A stretch of DNA of 6,386 nucleotides from RGIG3077 sp045541475 (GTDB lineage: Bacteria; Bacillota; Clostridia; Oscillospirales; Ruminococcaceae), in contig JAZQJI010000020.1 of NCBI GenBank assembly GCA_045541475.1, forward strand, positions 1 to 6,386, in the 5' to 3' direction. Position 1 is the stretch's first letter. Each line of letters opens with the position of its first letter. The translations under genes were made by a program, and so were the position numbers. Below are positions 1 to 6,203 of this stretch, piece by piece. Under the pieces are notes generated by a model. That model worked only from the letters and a program-made list of their open reading frames with translations, did no database searches and was not told the DNA's origin.

Positions 1-183
1 TGCAAAAACAAATATTAATGAGTCAACAAAGCCCCAAATTGCGCTGTCGGGCGCACCCGACTTTCCCTTATGGTTTTCCCACTTACTAATTACTTAGAAA
101 AATGTATTTTGTTATATAGTCGTGCAAAAACAAATATTAATCAGTCAACAAAGTCCCGAATTGCGCTGTCGGGCGCACCCGAC
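1..183. repeat. Left-end pair of 122-bp-period hairpin repeats (inverted copy at right end)
   Basis: Two head-to-tail copies of one unit begin at 1 and 123, both starting TGCAAAAACAAATATTAAT. Each contains AATTGCGCTGTCGGG and a small hairpin, GTCGGG-CGCA-CCCGAC, at 46-61 and 168-183. The second copy differs from the first at several bases (for example C at 142 where the first has G at 20) and its similarity fades near 210, after a shared TATGGTTTTCCC. The whole 1-183 block recurs in reverse complement at 6204-6386 with a single mismatch. No ORF with a credible product lies in it. It resembles a REP/MITE-like intergenic element. I know of no named family that it matches. Confidence 0.9.
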
Positions 184-273
184 TTCGCCTTATGGTTTTC
201 CCTCTTATACACCGTGCTTAGGTTTTGAGCATTTCCCCACCCAATTAAAGTAGAATGAAACGCAAAAATAAAT
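184..273. other. Unassigned intergenic stretch
   Basis: From 184 to about 211 the sequence is still recognisable as a decayed continuation of the repeat (CCTTATGGTTTTCCC matches the first copy). The rest up to 273 shows no gene, hairpin or clear promoter. Its A-rich end (261-273) provides the T-rich tail of the leftward terminator that starts at 274. Confidence 0.5.
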
Positions 274-303
274 AAGCCTCCCCCTTTAAAAAGGGTGAGG
301 CTT
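274..303 (-). terminator. Rho-independent terminator of the aminotransferase/zinc-ribbon unit
   Basis: A near-perfect hairpin: AAGCCTC (274-280) pairs with GAGGCTT (297-303), and CCCTTT (282-287) pairs with AAAGGG (290-295), with one internal mismatch (281/296) and a very short loop. On the minus strand the stem is followed by ATTTATTTTTGC, a T-rich tract, and the structure lies 22 bp past the zinc-ribbon stop codon. The plus strand also reads CTTTATT after the stem, so some bidirectional activity is possible. Confidence 0.88.
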
Positions 304-324
304 TATTAATGCGCTTAAGTTTTT

Positions 325-852
325 TTATCTAACAAGCAACAATGCTGCAATGTCTTCAAACATGGTTGCAAATGCGGTGCCAAATGCCGCAAACAAAATA
401 ATGTAAATGACCAAAACAATCACCATAAAAATGAGGTTAGCCTTGGCATAGTTCTTTGTAGATTCATCCTTGGCACTGCACATCATAATAATCAAACCGA
501 TAATCGGTAAACAAGAGCATAGGAACAGCCAGCCTATCCAACCGCCAACAGAAGTACCCGAGGGAGTGTTGGGTTGCCGTGTGCCGTAATTATTGTTAGG
601 GTAATAGTACTGAGGCTGCTGGTTGTACTGAGTCTGGTTGTACTGACCATAAGCATTCTGCTGATTGTACTGATTATACTGTGTAGGCTGATTGTACTGA
701 CCGTAAGCATTCTGCTGGTTGTATGTTGTCTGGCTGTACTGCTCTGTTGTCTGTTCAGGCGCAGTCTCAGCAAAAACTTTTCCGCAGAAGTTACAGCTTG
801 TAGCTGTTACATCTAAAATTTCAGATCCACACTGTGTGCAATATTTTGACAT
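325..852 (-). CDS. Zinc-ribbon, Q/N/Y-rich membrane protein of unknown function (175 aa)
   Basis: The ATG at 852 is chosen because AAAGGAT (861-867, minus strand) lies 8 nt upstream; an upstream TTG at 870 would only add six residues and overlaps that site. Residues 5-23 form a two-knuckle zinc ribbon (C5-x2-C8, C20-x2-C23). Residues about 35-95 are a low-complexity linker of Gln, Asn and Tyr containing two 18-residue repeats. Residues about 105-126 and 140-164 are hydrophobic and likely membrane-spanning, separated by a charged segment with KNYAKANL. There is no signal peptide, so the ribbon is probably cytosolic. Small proteins with this ribbon-linker-two-helix plan are common in Clostridia and have no settled function. 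The gene starts 26 bp after the aminotransferase stop codon and probably shares its transcript. The functional link to it is unknown. Confidence 0.85.
   Translation of the reverse strand: MSKYCTQCGSEILDVTATSCNFCGKVFAETAPEQTTEQYSQTTYNQQNAYGQYNQPTQYNQYNQQNAYGQYNQTQYNQQPQYYYPNNNYGTRQPNTPSGTSVGGWIGWLFLCSCLPIIGLIIMMCSAKDESTKNYAKANLIFMVIVLVIYIILFAAFGTAFATMFEDIAALLLVR
616..723 (-). repeat. 54-nt in-frame tandem repeat encoding YNQQNAYGQYNQ
   Basis: Two copies of a 54-nt unit lie at 670-723 and 616-669 and encode residues 44-61 and 62-79 of the zinc-ribbon protein. The first 12 residues (YNQQNAYGQYNQ) are identical. The remainder is PTQYNQ in the first copy and TQYNQQ in the second. The period is a multiple of three, so copy-number change by slippage would keep the frame. 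Confidence 0.85.
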
Positions 853-878
853 AGAATCAAATCCTTTCAAATATTATG

Positions 879-2150
879 TTATTCTTGAAGCATTTTTTCA
901 ACGCTTGCAATTTTTACACAAATACAGAACAACTCAAGAGCTGTTTCAAGTTCCTCAAGCGGAGGGAACGATGGAGCAATTCTGATATTTGAATCATGAG
1001 GGTCTTTGCCGTAAGGGTAGGTTGCGCCTGCGTTTGTAAGCACAACGCCTGCTTCCTTGCAAAGCTGCCAAATGCGCTTAGCACAGCCGGGCATACTGTG
1101 GAAAGAAATGAAATAACCACCGTTGGGCTTGTGCCATGAGCAAATATCAAGTTCGCTGTTCATTTCAGAAAGGGCACGGTCAACCGCTTCAAACTTGGGT
1201 TCGAGAATTGCCCTGTGCTTGAGCATGTGAGCCTTTACACCGTCAACATCCTTAAAATATTTTACATGACGAAGCTGATTGATTTTATCATATCCGATAG
1301 TTTCAATAGCAACTTCCTTCTTGATAGCCTCAAGATTTTCCTTTGAGGTTGCAAGTGCTGCAATACCTGAACCCGGGAACGAAACCTTTGAGGTTGAAGC
1401 GTAAATATATACCATGTTTTCGTTGCCGTTTTTCTTGCACTCATCCATGATATTGAGAAGAGTATCGGGAGTATCGGTCAGGTGATGGATGCAGTAAGCG
1501 TTGTCCCAAAAAATTCTAAAATCCTTTGCGGCGGGCTTTAATGCTGCAAAACGCTTAACTGTTTCGTCAGAATATGTTGTGCCTTCGGGATTGGAGTACA
1601 TCGGAACACACCAAATACCCTTGATAGAATCATCTTCGGCAACAGCCTTTTCAATAAAGTCCATATCAGGACCGTTTGCGCCCATTTCAACGGGTATCAT
1701 TTCTATTCCAAAAAATTCGCAAATTGCAAAATGCCTGTCATATCCGGGTGAGGGACACAAAAACTTAACCTTGCCCTTGCACCAAGGGTCACCATCAAGC
1801 ACGCCATGACTCATATTCCTTGCAACTGTGCCAAACATAAGGCTTAAGCTTGAATTGCCGCCAATAAAAATTTCTTCAGAAGATACTCCGAGAATTTCAG
1901 CAAAAAAAGCTTTCGCCTCGGGTATGCCATCAAGACAACCATAGTTTCTTGTATCCATGCCGCCTGCGGTCTTCATCAGCTCACTGTTGGGTATTGCAAG
2001 CATATCGTTGCAAAGGTCAAGCTGGTCTGCGCAGGGCTTGCCTCTTGACATATCAAGTGTAAGCTTGCGTGCGGCAAATGCATCGTATTCTTTTTCAAGC
2101 TCAGCCTTAAACTGCAAAAGCTCTTCTCTGTTCATTTCGCTCAATCGCAT
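879..2150 (-). CDS. PLP-dependent class I aminotransferase, aspartate aminotransferase type Ic-like (423 aa)
   Basis: A fold-type I PLP aminotransferase. Visible landmarks are SNPEG (186-190, with the conserved Asn187), FWDNAY (214-219, with Asp216 expected to contact the pyridine nitrogen and Tyr219), STSKVSFPGSG with Lys255 as the expected Schiff-base lysine, and Arg390 in SNIRIAPSFPP as the expected substrate carboxylate binder. The N-terminal DMSRGKPCADQLDL and the overall length fit the subgroup sometimes called type Ic or MocR-like aminotransferase, whose studied members transaminate aspartate with 2-oxoglutarate. The substrate here is inferred. The ATG at 2150 has AAGGAG (2160-2165) 9 nt upstream. 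The gene is divergent from hydE and lies upstream of the zinc-ribbon gene. All catalytic landmarks are present and nothing suggests damage. Substrate assignment is less certain than family. Confidence 0.9.
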   Translation of the reverse strand: MRLSEMNREELLQFKAELEKEYDAFAARKLTLDMSRGKPCADQLDLCNDMLAIPNSELMKTAGGMDTRNYGCLDGIPEAKAFFAEILGVSSEEIFIGGNSSLSLMFGTVARNMSHGVLDGDPWCKGKVKFLCPSPGYDRHFAICEFFGIEMIPVEMGANGPDMDFIEKAVAEDDSIKGIWCVPMYSNPEGTTYSDETVKRFAALKPAAKDFRIFWDNAYCIHHLTDTPDTLLNIMDECKKNGNENMVYIYASTSKVSFPGSGIAALATSKENLEAIKKEVAIETIGYDKINQLRHVKYFKDVDGVKAHMLKHRAILEPKFEAVDRALSEMNSELDICSWHKPNGGYFISFHSMPGCAKRIWQLCKEAGVVLTNAGATYPYGKDPHDSNIRIAPSFPPLEELETALELFCICVKIASVEKMLQE

Positions 2151-2167
2151 TATCCATTACTCCTTAC

Positions 2168-2194
2168 AAAAACGGCGCGTAAATTTGCCGTTTT
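2168..2194 (-). promoter_or_regulatory. Leader hairpin with T run before the aminotransferase RBS (possible attenuator)
   Basis: In the minus-strand transcript AAAACGGC (2194-2187) can pair with GCCGTTTT (2176-2169) across a 10-nt loop, and the stem runs into five Ts (2172-2168). The AAGGAG ribosome binding site follows two bases later (2165-2160). Lying between the predicted promoter and the gene, it could be a weak intrinsic terminator or a structure that masks the ribosome binding site. The GC core is only four pairs and no competing anti-terminator is obvious, so function is speculative. Confidence 0.45.
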
Positions 2195-2224
2195 ATAAAA
2201 TAAAATTACTTTTTACCACTTAAT

Positions 2225-2253
2225 ATAATATAGCAAAATTGCGTTTTTGGCAA
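2225..2253 (-). promoter_or_regulatory. Sigma-70-type promoter for the aminotransferase gene
   Basis: Read on the minus strand, TTGCCA (-35, 2253-2248) and TATTAT (-10, 2230-2225) are separated by exactly 17 bp. Transcription would start near 2218 and give a leader of about 68 nt that contains the hairpin at 2168-2194. Both boxes are close to the housekeeping consensus. Confidence 0.65.
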
Positions 2254-2385
2254 TAAGATATTTTGAAATTTTATAAAAAGTTATTATTTTTGTTTTGGTT
2301 GGCAAAAGCGACGCAATTGAAGCACGATTTTTGTGAGTTTTTACAAATCAAATACAATATATTGCCTTGCTTTTATATATGCATT

Positions 2386-2401
2386 TGTTGTAATTACAAC
2401 A
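2386..2401. promoter_or_regulatory. Perfect 16-bp palindrome, candidate operator of the hyd operon
   Basis: TGTTGTAATTACAACA is its own reverse complement. It lies about 65 bp before the hydE start and abuts or overlaps the position expected for the -35 region of the extended -10 promoter at 2420-2428, a typical place for a repressor site. Within 2385-2402 it matches 9 of 14 defined positions of the Rex-type consensus TTGTTAANNNNTTAACAA, with the outer TTGTT and AACA kept and the inner AA/TT changed. Another MarR-, GntR- or TetR-type regulator could equally use it. Confidence 0.5.
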
Positions 2402-2419
2402 TACTTAGCAGCTGCTTTG

Positions 2420-2428
2420 TGATATACT
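2420..2428 (+). promoter_or_regulatory. Probable extended -10 promoter of hydEGF
   Basis: TGATATACT is an extended -10 element (TGn followed by TATACT at 2423-2428). No good -35 box lies 16-18 bp upstream, which is common for extended -10 promoters. Transcription would start near 2435 and give a leader of about 30 nt to hydE. TAATAT at 2430-2435 is a weaker alternative. Confidence 0.45.
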
Positions 2429-2465
2429 TTAATATAGAAAAGAGTATCACACAACGAAAGGAACG

Positions 2466-3530
2466 ATGCAAAACAACATGAAAAAGCATTTTTTTGAATT
2501 GTGCGATAAACTGGTGCAAAACCATCGCCTTGAACTTGATGAGTATGAAGCTTTGATTGAAAGCTATAACTGCGATTGTGCCGAATATATATTTAAAGCG
2601 GCGCGCTGTGTGCGTGATGAAGTTTATGGCAGGCAAGTTTTTTTACGCGGACTTGTCGAGGTTTCATCATATTGCAAAAACGATTGCCTTTACTGCGGTT
2701 TGCGTTGCTCAAACAAAAACGCACAGCGATATCGGCTTAACAAAACGCAGATACTTGATTGCTGCAAGCAAGGCTATGCGGCAAATTTGCGGACGTTTGT
2801 TTTGCAAGGCGGCGAAGATACACATCTTGATGATGATTTTATCTGCGATGTGGTTTTTAATATCAAAAAGCTTTACCCCGATTGCGCTGTTACGCTTTCT
2901 TTAGGCGAAAAGAGTTACGAAAGCTTAAAACAACTTTACGATTGCGGCGCAGACCGTTATCTTTTAAGGCATGAAACAGCCGAAAATGAGCATTATTCCA
3001 AACTGCATCCAAAGGAAATGAGCCTTGGAACAAGAATGAAATGTCTTGAAAATCTGCGTAAAATCGGATATCAGACAGGGTGCGGATTTATGGTAGGTTC
3101 GCCTTACCAAACAACAAAAAATTTAGCGCTTGATTTAAGCTTTATCGAAAAATTCAAACCGCACATGGTTGGCATTGGTCCTTTTATTCCCCACAAGGAT
3201 ACACCATTTGCGCAGTACAAAGCGGGCAGTGCCGATTTAACTCTGCTGATGCTGAGTATTGTAAGACTGATTAACCCCAACGTGCTTTTGCCTGCAACCA
3301 CAGCACTTTCTACCGTGGACGAAAGCGGACATATTTTAGGTCTTAACGCAGGCGCAAACGTAATTATGCCGAATTTATCGCCCATAGAACAACGCAAAAA
3401 ATACAGCATTTACGATGGCAAAAAAATAACCGATATGCAAGCATGCGAAAACGTTGCCGTTCTTAAAGCACAGCTTGAAAAGCATGGATATACCACTTCT
3501 GCCGCACGCGGCGACAGCAAGGTAAAATAA
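2466..3530 (+). CDS. hydE: [FeFe]-hydrogenase H-cluster radical SAM maturase HydE (354 aa)
   Basis: A radical SAM enzyme of the HydE/BioB/PylB group, needed to make the dithiolate-bridged diiron unit of the H-cluster; current models have it act on the iron-CO-cyanide-cysteine synthon released by HydG. The [4Fe-4S] motif is C70-x3-C74-x2-C77 (YCKNDCLYCGLRC). LQGGED (113-118) is the SAM-binding GGE segment, and RHETAENEHYSKLHP (168-182) is typical of the family. The non-essential second [2Fe-2S] site of some homologues is absent: only C327 lies in the relevant C-terminal stretch. GAAAGGA (2456-2462) is only 3 nt from the ATG at 2466 and 15 nt from an in-frame ATG at 2478, so the protein may start at residue 5. 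It is the first gene of the hyd operon. Confidence 0.95.
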   Translation: MQNNMKKHFFELCDKLVQNHRLELDEYEALIESYNCDCAEYIFKAARCVRDEVYGRQVFLRGLVEVSSYCKNDCLYCGLRCSNKNAQRYRLNKTQILDCCKQGYAANLRTFVLQGGEDTHLDDDFICDVVFNIKKLYPDCAVTLSLGEKSYESLKQLYDCGADRYLLRHETAENEHYSKLHPKEMSLGTRMKCLENLRKIGYQTGCGFMVGSPYQTTKNLALDLSFIEKFKPHMVGIGPFIPHKDTPFAQYKAGSADLTLLMLSIVRLINPNVLLPATTALSTVDESGHILGLNAGANVIMPNLSPIEQRKKYSIYDGKKITDMQACENVAVLKAQLEKHGYTTSAARGDSKVK

Positions 3531-3560
3531 AATATTTTTTTGAAAGGAAAAATTATAGAT

Positions 3561-4979
3561 ATGTACAACCCCAAATCATTAAAGGCTGAAGAATTTATCA
3601 GCCACGAGGAAATACTTGAAACGCTTGATTATGCCGAGAAAAACAAGGATAATATGGAGCTTATACGCAGTATTATCGACAAGGCAAAGCTGAGAAAAGG
3701 TCTTTCACACAGAGAGGCAAGTGTTTTGCTTGCCTGCGAAAATCAAGATATTATTGAAGAGCTTTACGCCCTTGCCGAGCAGATTAAAAAGGATTTTTAC
3801 GGCAACCGTATTGTAATGTTTGCACCGCTGTATCTTTCCAACTACTGCGTAAACGGCTGTGTTTACTGTCCGTATCATCATCAAAACAAGCATATACCGA
3901 GAAAGAAGCTTACACAGGAAGATATCAGACGAGAGGTTATTGCCTTGCAGGATATGGGACATAAGCGTCTTGCAATTGAAGCAGGCGAAGACCCCGTTAA
4001 TAACCCGATTGAATATATCCTTGAAAGCATAAAGACTATTTACGATATTAAGCACAAAAACGGCGCTATCCGCCGTGTTAACGTAAACATTGCCGCAACT
4101 ACGGTTGAAAACTACGCAAAACTTAAAGAAGCAGGCATTGGCACATACATTCTTTTCCAGGAAACCTACCACAAGGAAAGCTACGAAAAGCTTCACCCCA
4201 CAGGTCCCAAGCACAATTATGCATATCACACCGAGGCTATGGACAGAGCTATGCAGGGCGGTATTGATGACGTAGGTCTTGGCGTTTTATTCGGCTTAGA
4301 GCTTTATAAATATGAATTTGCAGGACTTTTGATGCACGCAGAGCATCTTGAGGCTGTACATGGCGTAGGCCCGCACACTATCAGCGTACCGAGAATTAAG
4401 CGTGCCGACGACATTGATCCCACACAGTTTGATAACGGTATCAGCGATGATATTTTTGCAAAGCTTTGCGCATTAATCAGAATAAGCGTTCCCTATACGG
4501 GCATGATTATTTCCACAAGAGAAAGCAAGGCTGTAAGAGAAAGAGTAATCCGTCTTGGTGTTTCGCAGATAAGCGGTGCTTCACGCACAAGCGTAGGCGG
4601 ATACAGCGAGCCCGAGCCTGAGGACGAAAGCTCCGAACAGTTTGATGTAAGCGATAAGCGTACGCTTGACGAGGTTGTTGCATGGCTTATGAGCTTTGGC
4701 TACATTCCTTCGTTCTGCACGGCTTGCTACCGTGAGGGCAGAACGGGCGATCGCTTTATGGCTCTTTGCAAAAACGGTCAGATACAGAATTGTTGTCACC
4801 CCAATGCGCTGATGACGCTTAAAGAATATCTGATGGACTATGCATCAGAGGATACGGCAAAAATCGGCAACGCTCTTATTGAAAGAGAGATTGAAAACGT
4901 ACCCAACGAAAAGGTTAAGGCAATTGCCGTGCAAAATCTTAAAGATATTGAAGACGGCAAGCGTGATTTCAGATTTTAA
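3561..4979 (+). CDS. hydG: [FeFe]-hydrogenase H-cluster radical SAM maturase HydG, tyrosine lyase (472 aa)
   Basis: HydG cleaves tyrosine with a SAM-derived radical to p-cresol and dehydroglycine, then converts the latter to CO and cyanide bound to iron for the H-cluster. The N-terminal radical SAM motif is C96-x3-C100-x2-C103 (YCVNGCVYC). The C-terminal motif C386-x2-C389-x22-C412 binds the auxiliary iron-sulfur cluster that carries the labile iron; both are intact. LHPTGPKHNY and ISGASRTSVGGY are typical family segments. The ATG at 3561 gives the usual HydG N-terminus (MYNPKS, then EFISHEEI) and usual length; GAAAGGA (3542-3548) is 12 nt upstream, a little distant. A TTG at 3540 would add seven residues but has no ribosome binding site. 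It lies 30 bp after hydE and 24 bp before hydF. Confidence 0.97.
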   Translation: MYNPKSLKAEEFISHEEILETLDYAEKNKDNMELIRSIIDKAKLRKGLSHREASVLLACENQDIIEELYALAEQIKKDFYGNRIVMFAPLYLSNYCVNGCVYCPYHHQNKHIPRKKLTQEDIRREVIALQDMGHKRLAIEAGEDPVNNPIEYILESIKTIYDIKHKNGAIRRVNVNIAATTVENYAKLKEAGIGTYILFQETYHKESYEKLHPTGPKHNYAYHTEAMDRAMQGGIDDVGLGVLFGLELYKYEFAGLLMHAEHLEAVHGVGPHTISVPRIKRADDIDPTQFDNGISDDIFAKLCALIRISVPYTGMIISTRESKAVRERVIRLGVSQISGASRTSVGGYSEPEPEDESSEQFDVSDKRTLDEVVAWLMSFGYIPSFCTACYREGRTGDRFMALCKNGQIQNCCHPNALMTLKEYLMDYASEDTAKIGNALIEREIENVPNEKVKAIAVQNLKDIEDGKRDFRF

Positions 4980-5003
4980 TTTGTACTTTAAGGTTGATTT
5001 GAT

Positions 5004-6161
5004 ATGAGTTTAAATTCTACTCCTGCGTCCGAAAGGGTGCATATAGGCTTTTTCGGCAAGACAAATTCGGGCAAATCAAGTCTTGTAAATGCCGTTGCAA
5101 ACCAGCAGGTTTCGCTTGTTTCCGATATATCGGGCACAACCACCGACCCTGTAAAAAAAGCAATGGAGATTTTGCCGCTTGGTGCTTGTATGCTTATTGA
5201 TACGGCAGGTCTTGATGATAATACCGAATTGGGCAAAATGCGTATGCAGCGCACAAACGCTTTGCTTGAAACGGTTGACATTGCTGTAATTGCGGTTGAT
5301 TGCAGCATTGGCATAAGCCAAACCGAAAACAAGCTTATTGATATCTTTAAAAAGAATTCGCTACCGTATATTATTGCATATACAAAAAGCGATTTGTGTG
5401 AAATCAAACAAAAAACTCTTGCGGAAAACGAAGTTTGCACAAGCGCAAAAACCTTGGCAGGCATTGAAGATTTAAAAGAAAAGCTGGCTAAAATCGGGGC
5501 GGCAGATGTACCTAACACGCATATTATTGCCGATGATTTATCACCAAAAGATGTTGTGGTGCTTGTTATCCCCATTGATGAAAGTGCGCCAAAGGGCAGG
5601 CTTATTCTGCCACAGCAGCAAACTATCAGAGATATTCTTGATGCAAACGCTATTGTGGTTGTAACCAAAGAAACCGAGCTTAGCGCTACGCTTGGTGCTT
5701 TGAAAAATCCGCCAAGGCTTGTTATTACGGATAGCCAGGCATTTGGCATTGTTTCAAAAATCGTGCCGAAAGAAATACCATTGACATCATTTTCTATATT
5801 AATGGCACGATATAAGGGCTTTTTGGATACTTCGCTTGAAGGCATAAAGGCACTTGATAATTTGCGCGGCGGCGAAACTATTTTGATAAGCGAAGGCTGC
5901 ACACACCACCGTCAGTGCGGTGATATCGGTACTGTTAAAATACCTGCTGCAATACGCAAAAAAACGGGCAAGGATTTTGTTTTTGAATTCTCATCAGGGC
6001 AGTCCTTCCCCGAAGATTTGAGCAAATATGCTCTTGTTGTGCATTGCGGCGGCTGTATGCTCAAAAACCGTGAGGTTCTGCGCCGCATGCGCAAGGCCAT
6101 ATCGCAAAATGTGCCATTTACAAACTATGGCGTTTTGCTAAACCGTGTACTCGGTGCGTAA
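5004..6161 (+). CDS. hydF: [FeFe]-hydrogenase H-cluster maturation GTPase HydF (385 aa)
   Basis: HydF is the scaffold/carrier that holds the 2Fe precursor and passes it to apo-HydA. The N-terminal GTPase domain shows a P-loop G18KTNSGKS25, switch threonines in SGTTTDP (43-49), DTAG (66-69), TKSD (127-130, a variant of the usual NKxD) and SAK (147-149). A middle dimerisation region follows. The C-terminal cluster-binding domain has C299-T-H301 and H347-C348-G-G-C351, with 45 residues between the two histidines, close to the family pattern CxH-x(46-53)-HCxxC. Length is about normal. The ribosome binding site is weak (TTAAGG, 4988-4993, 10 nt upstream), so translation may depend partly on ribosomes finishing hydG 24 bp upstream. 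It is the last gene of the operon. Confidence 0.96.
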   Translation: MSLNSTPASERVHIGFFGKTNSGKSSLVNAVANQQVSLVSDISGTTTDPVKKAMEILPLGACMLIDTAGLDDNTELGKMRMQRTNALLETVDIAVIAVDCSIGISQTENKLIDIFKKNSLPYIIAYTKSDLCEIKQKTLAENEVCTSAKTLAGIEDLKEKLAKIGAADVPNTHIIADDLSPKDVVVLVIPIDESAPKGRLILPQQQTIRDILDANAIVVVTKETELSATLGALKNPPRLVITDSQAFGIVSKIVPKEIPLTSFSILMARYKGFLDTSLEGIKALDNLRGGETILISEGCTHHRQCGDIGTVKIPAAIRKKTGKDFVFEFSSGQSFPEDLSKYALVVHCGGCMLKNREVLRRMRKAISQNVPFTNYGVLLNRVLGA

Positions 6162-6168
6162 CCGCACA

Positions 6169-6184
6169 GCCGACTGCTGTCGGC
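6169..6184 (+). other. Hairpin just after hydF, without a T run
   Basis: GCCGAC-TGCT-GTCGGC starts 8 bp after the hydF stop codon. A longer inverted pair, ACCGCAC (6161-6167) with GTGCGGT (6199-6205), encloses it. No T tract follows, so it is not a standard intrinsic terminator. Together with the repeat hairpin at 6204-6219 it could protect the 3' end of the hyd mRNA or impede elongation. Confidence 0.55.
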
Positions 6185-6203
6185 GGAGCAATTGTCGGGT
6201 GCG

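Noticed and set aside
1..183. CRISPR array
   Set aside because: There are only two units per end, the 122-bp units are far longer than CRISPR repeats, the sequence between the hairpins is itself repeated and not unique like spacers, and no cas gene is present.
574..816. Plus-strand ORF with a hydrophobic Leu/Val-rich translation
   Set aside because: It is the antisense of the Gln/Asn/Tyr-rich repeat of the zinc-ribbon gene; CAG/CAA/TAC codons read backwards give Leu, Val and similar residues.
2263..2481. Plus-strand ORF of 72 codons in the divergent intergenic region
   Set aside because: It starts with TTG without a ribosome binding site, has erratic Cys/Ile/Phe-rich composition from AT-rich DNA, runs through the hydE promoter region and overlaps the hydE start in another frame.
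4988..5902. Long (304-codon) minus-strand ORF opposite hydF
   Set aside because: It lies antisense to most of a clear hydF gene. Its Ser/Ile/Phe-rich translation shows no recognisable motif and is an expected shadow of hydF codon usage.
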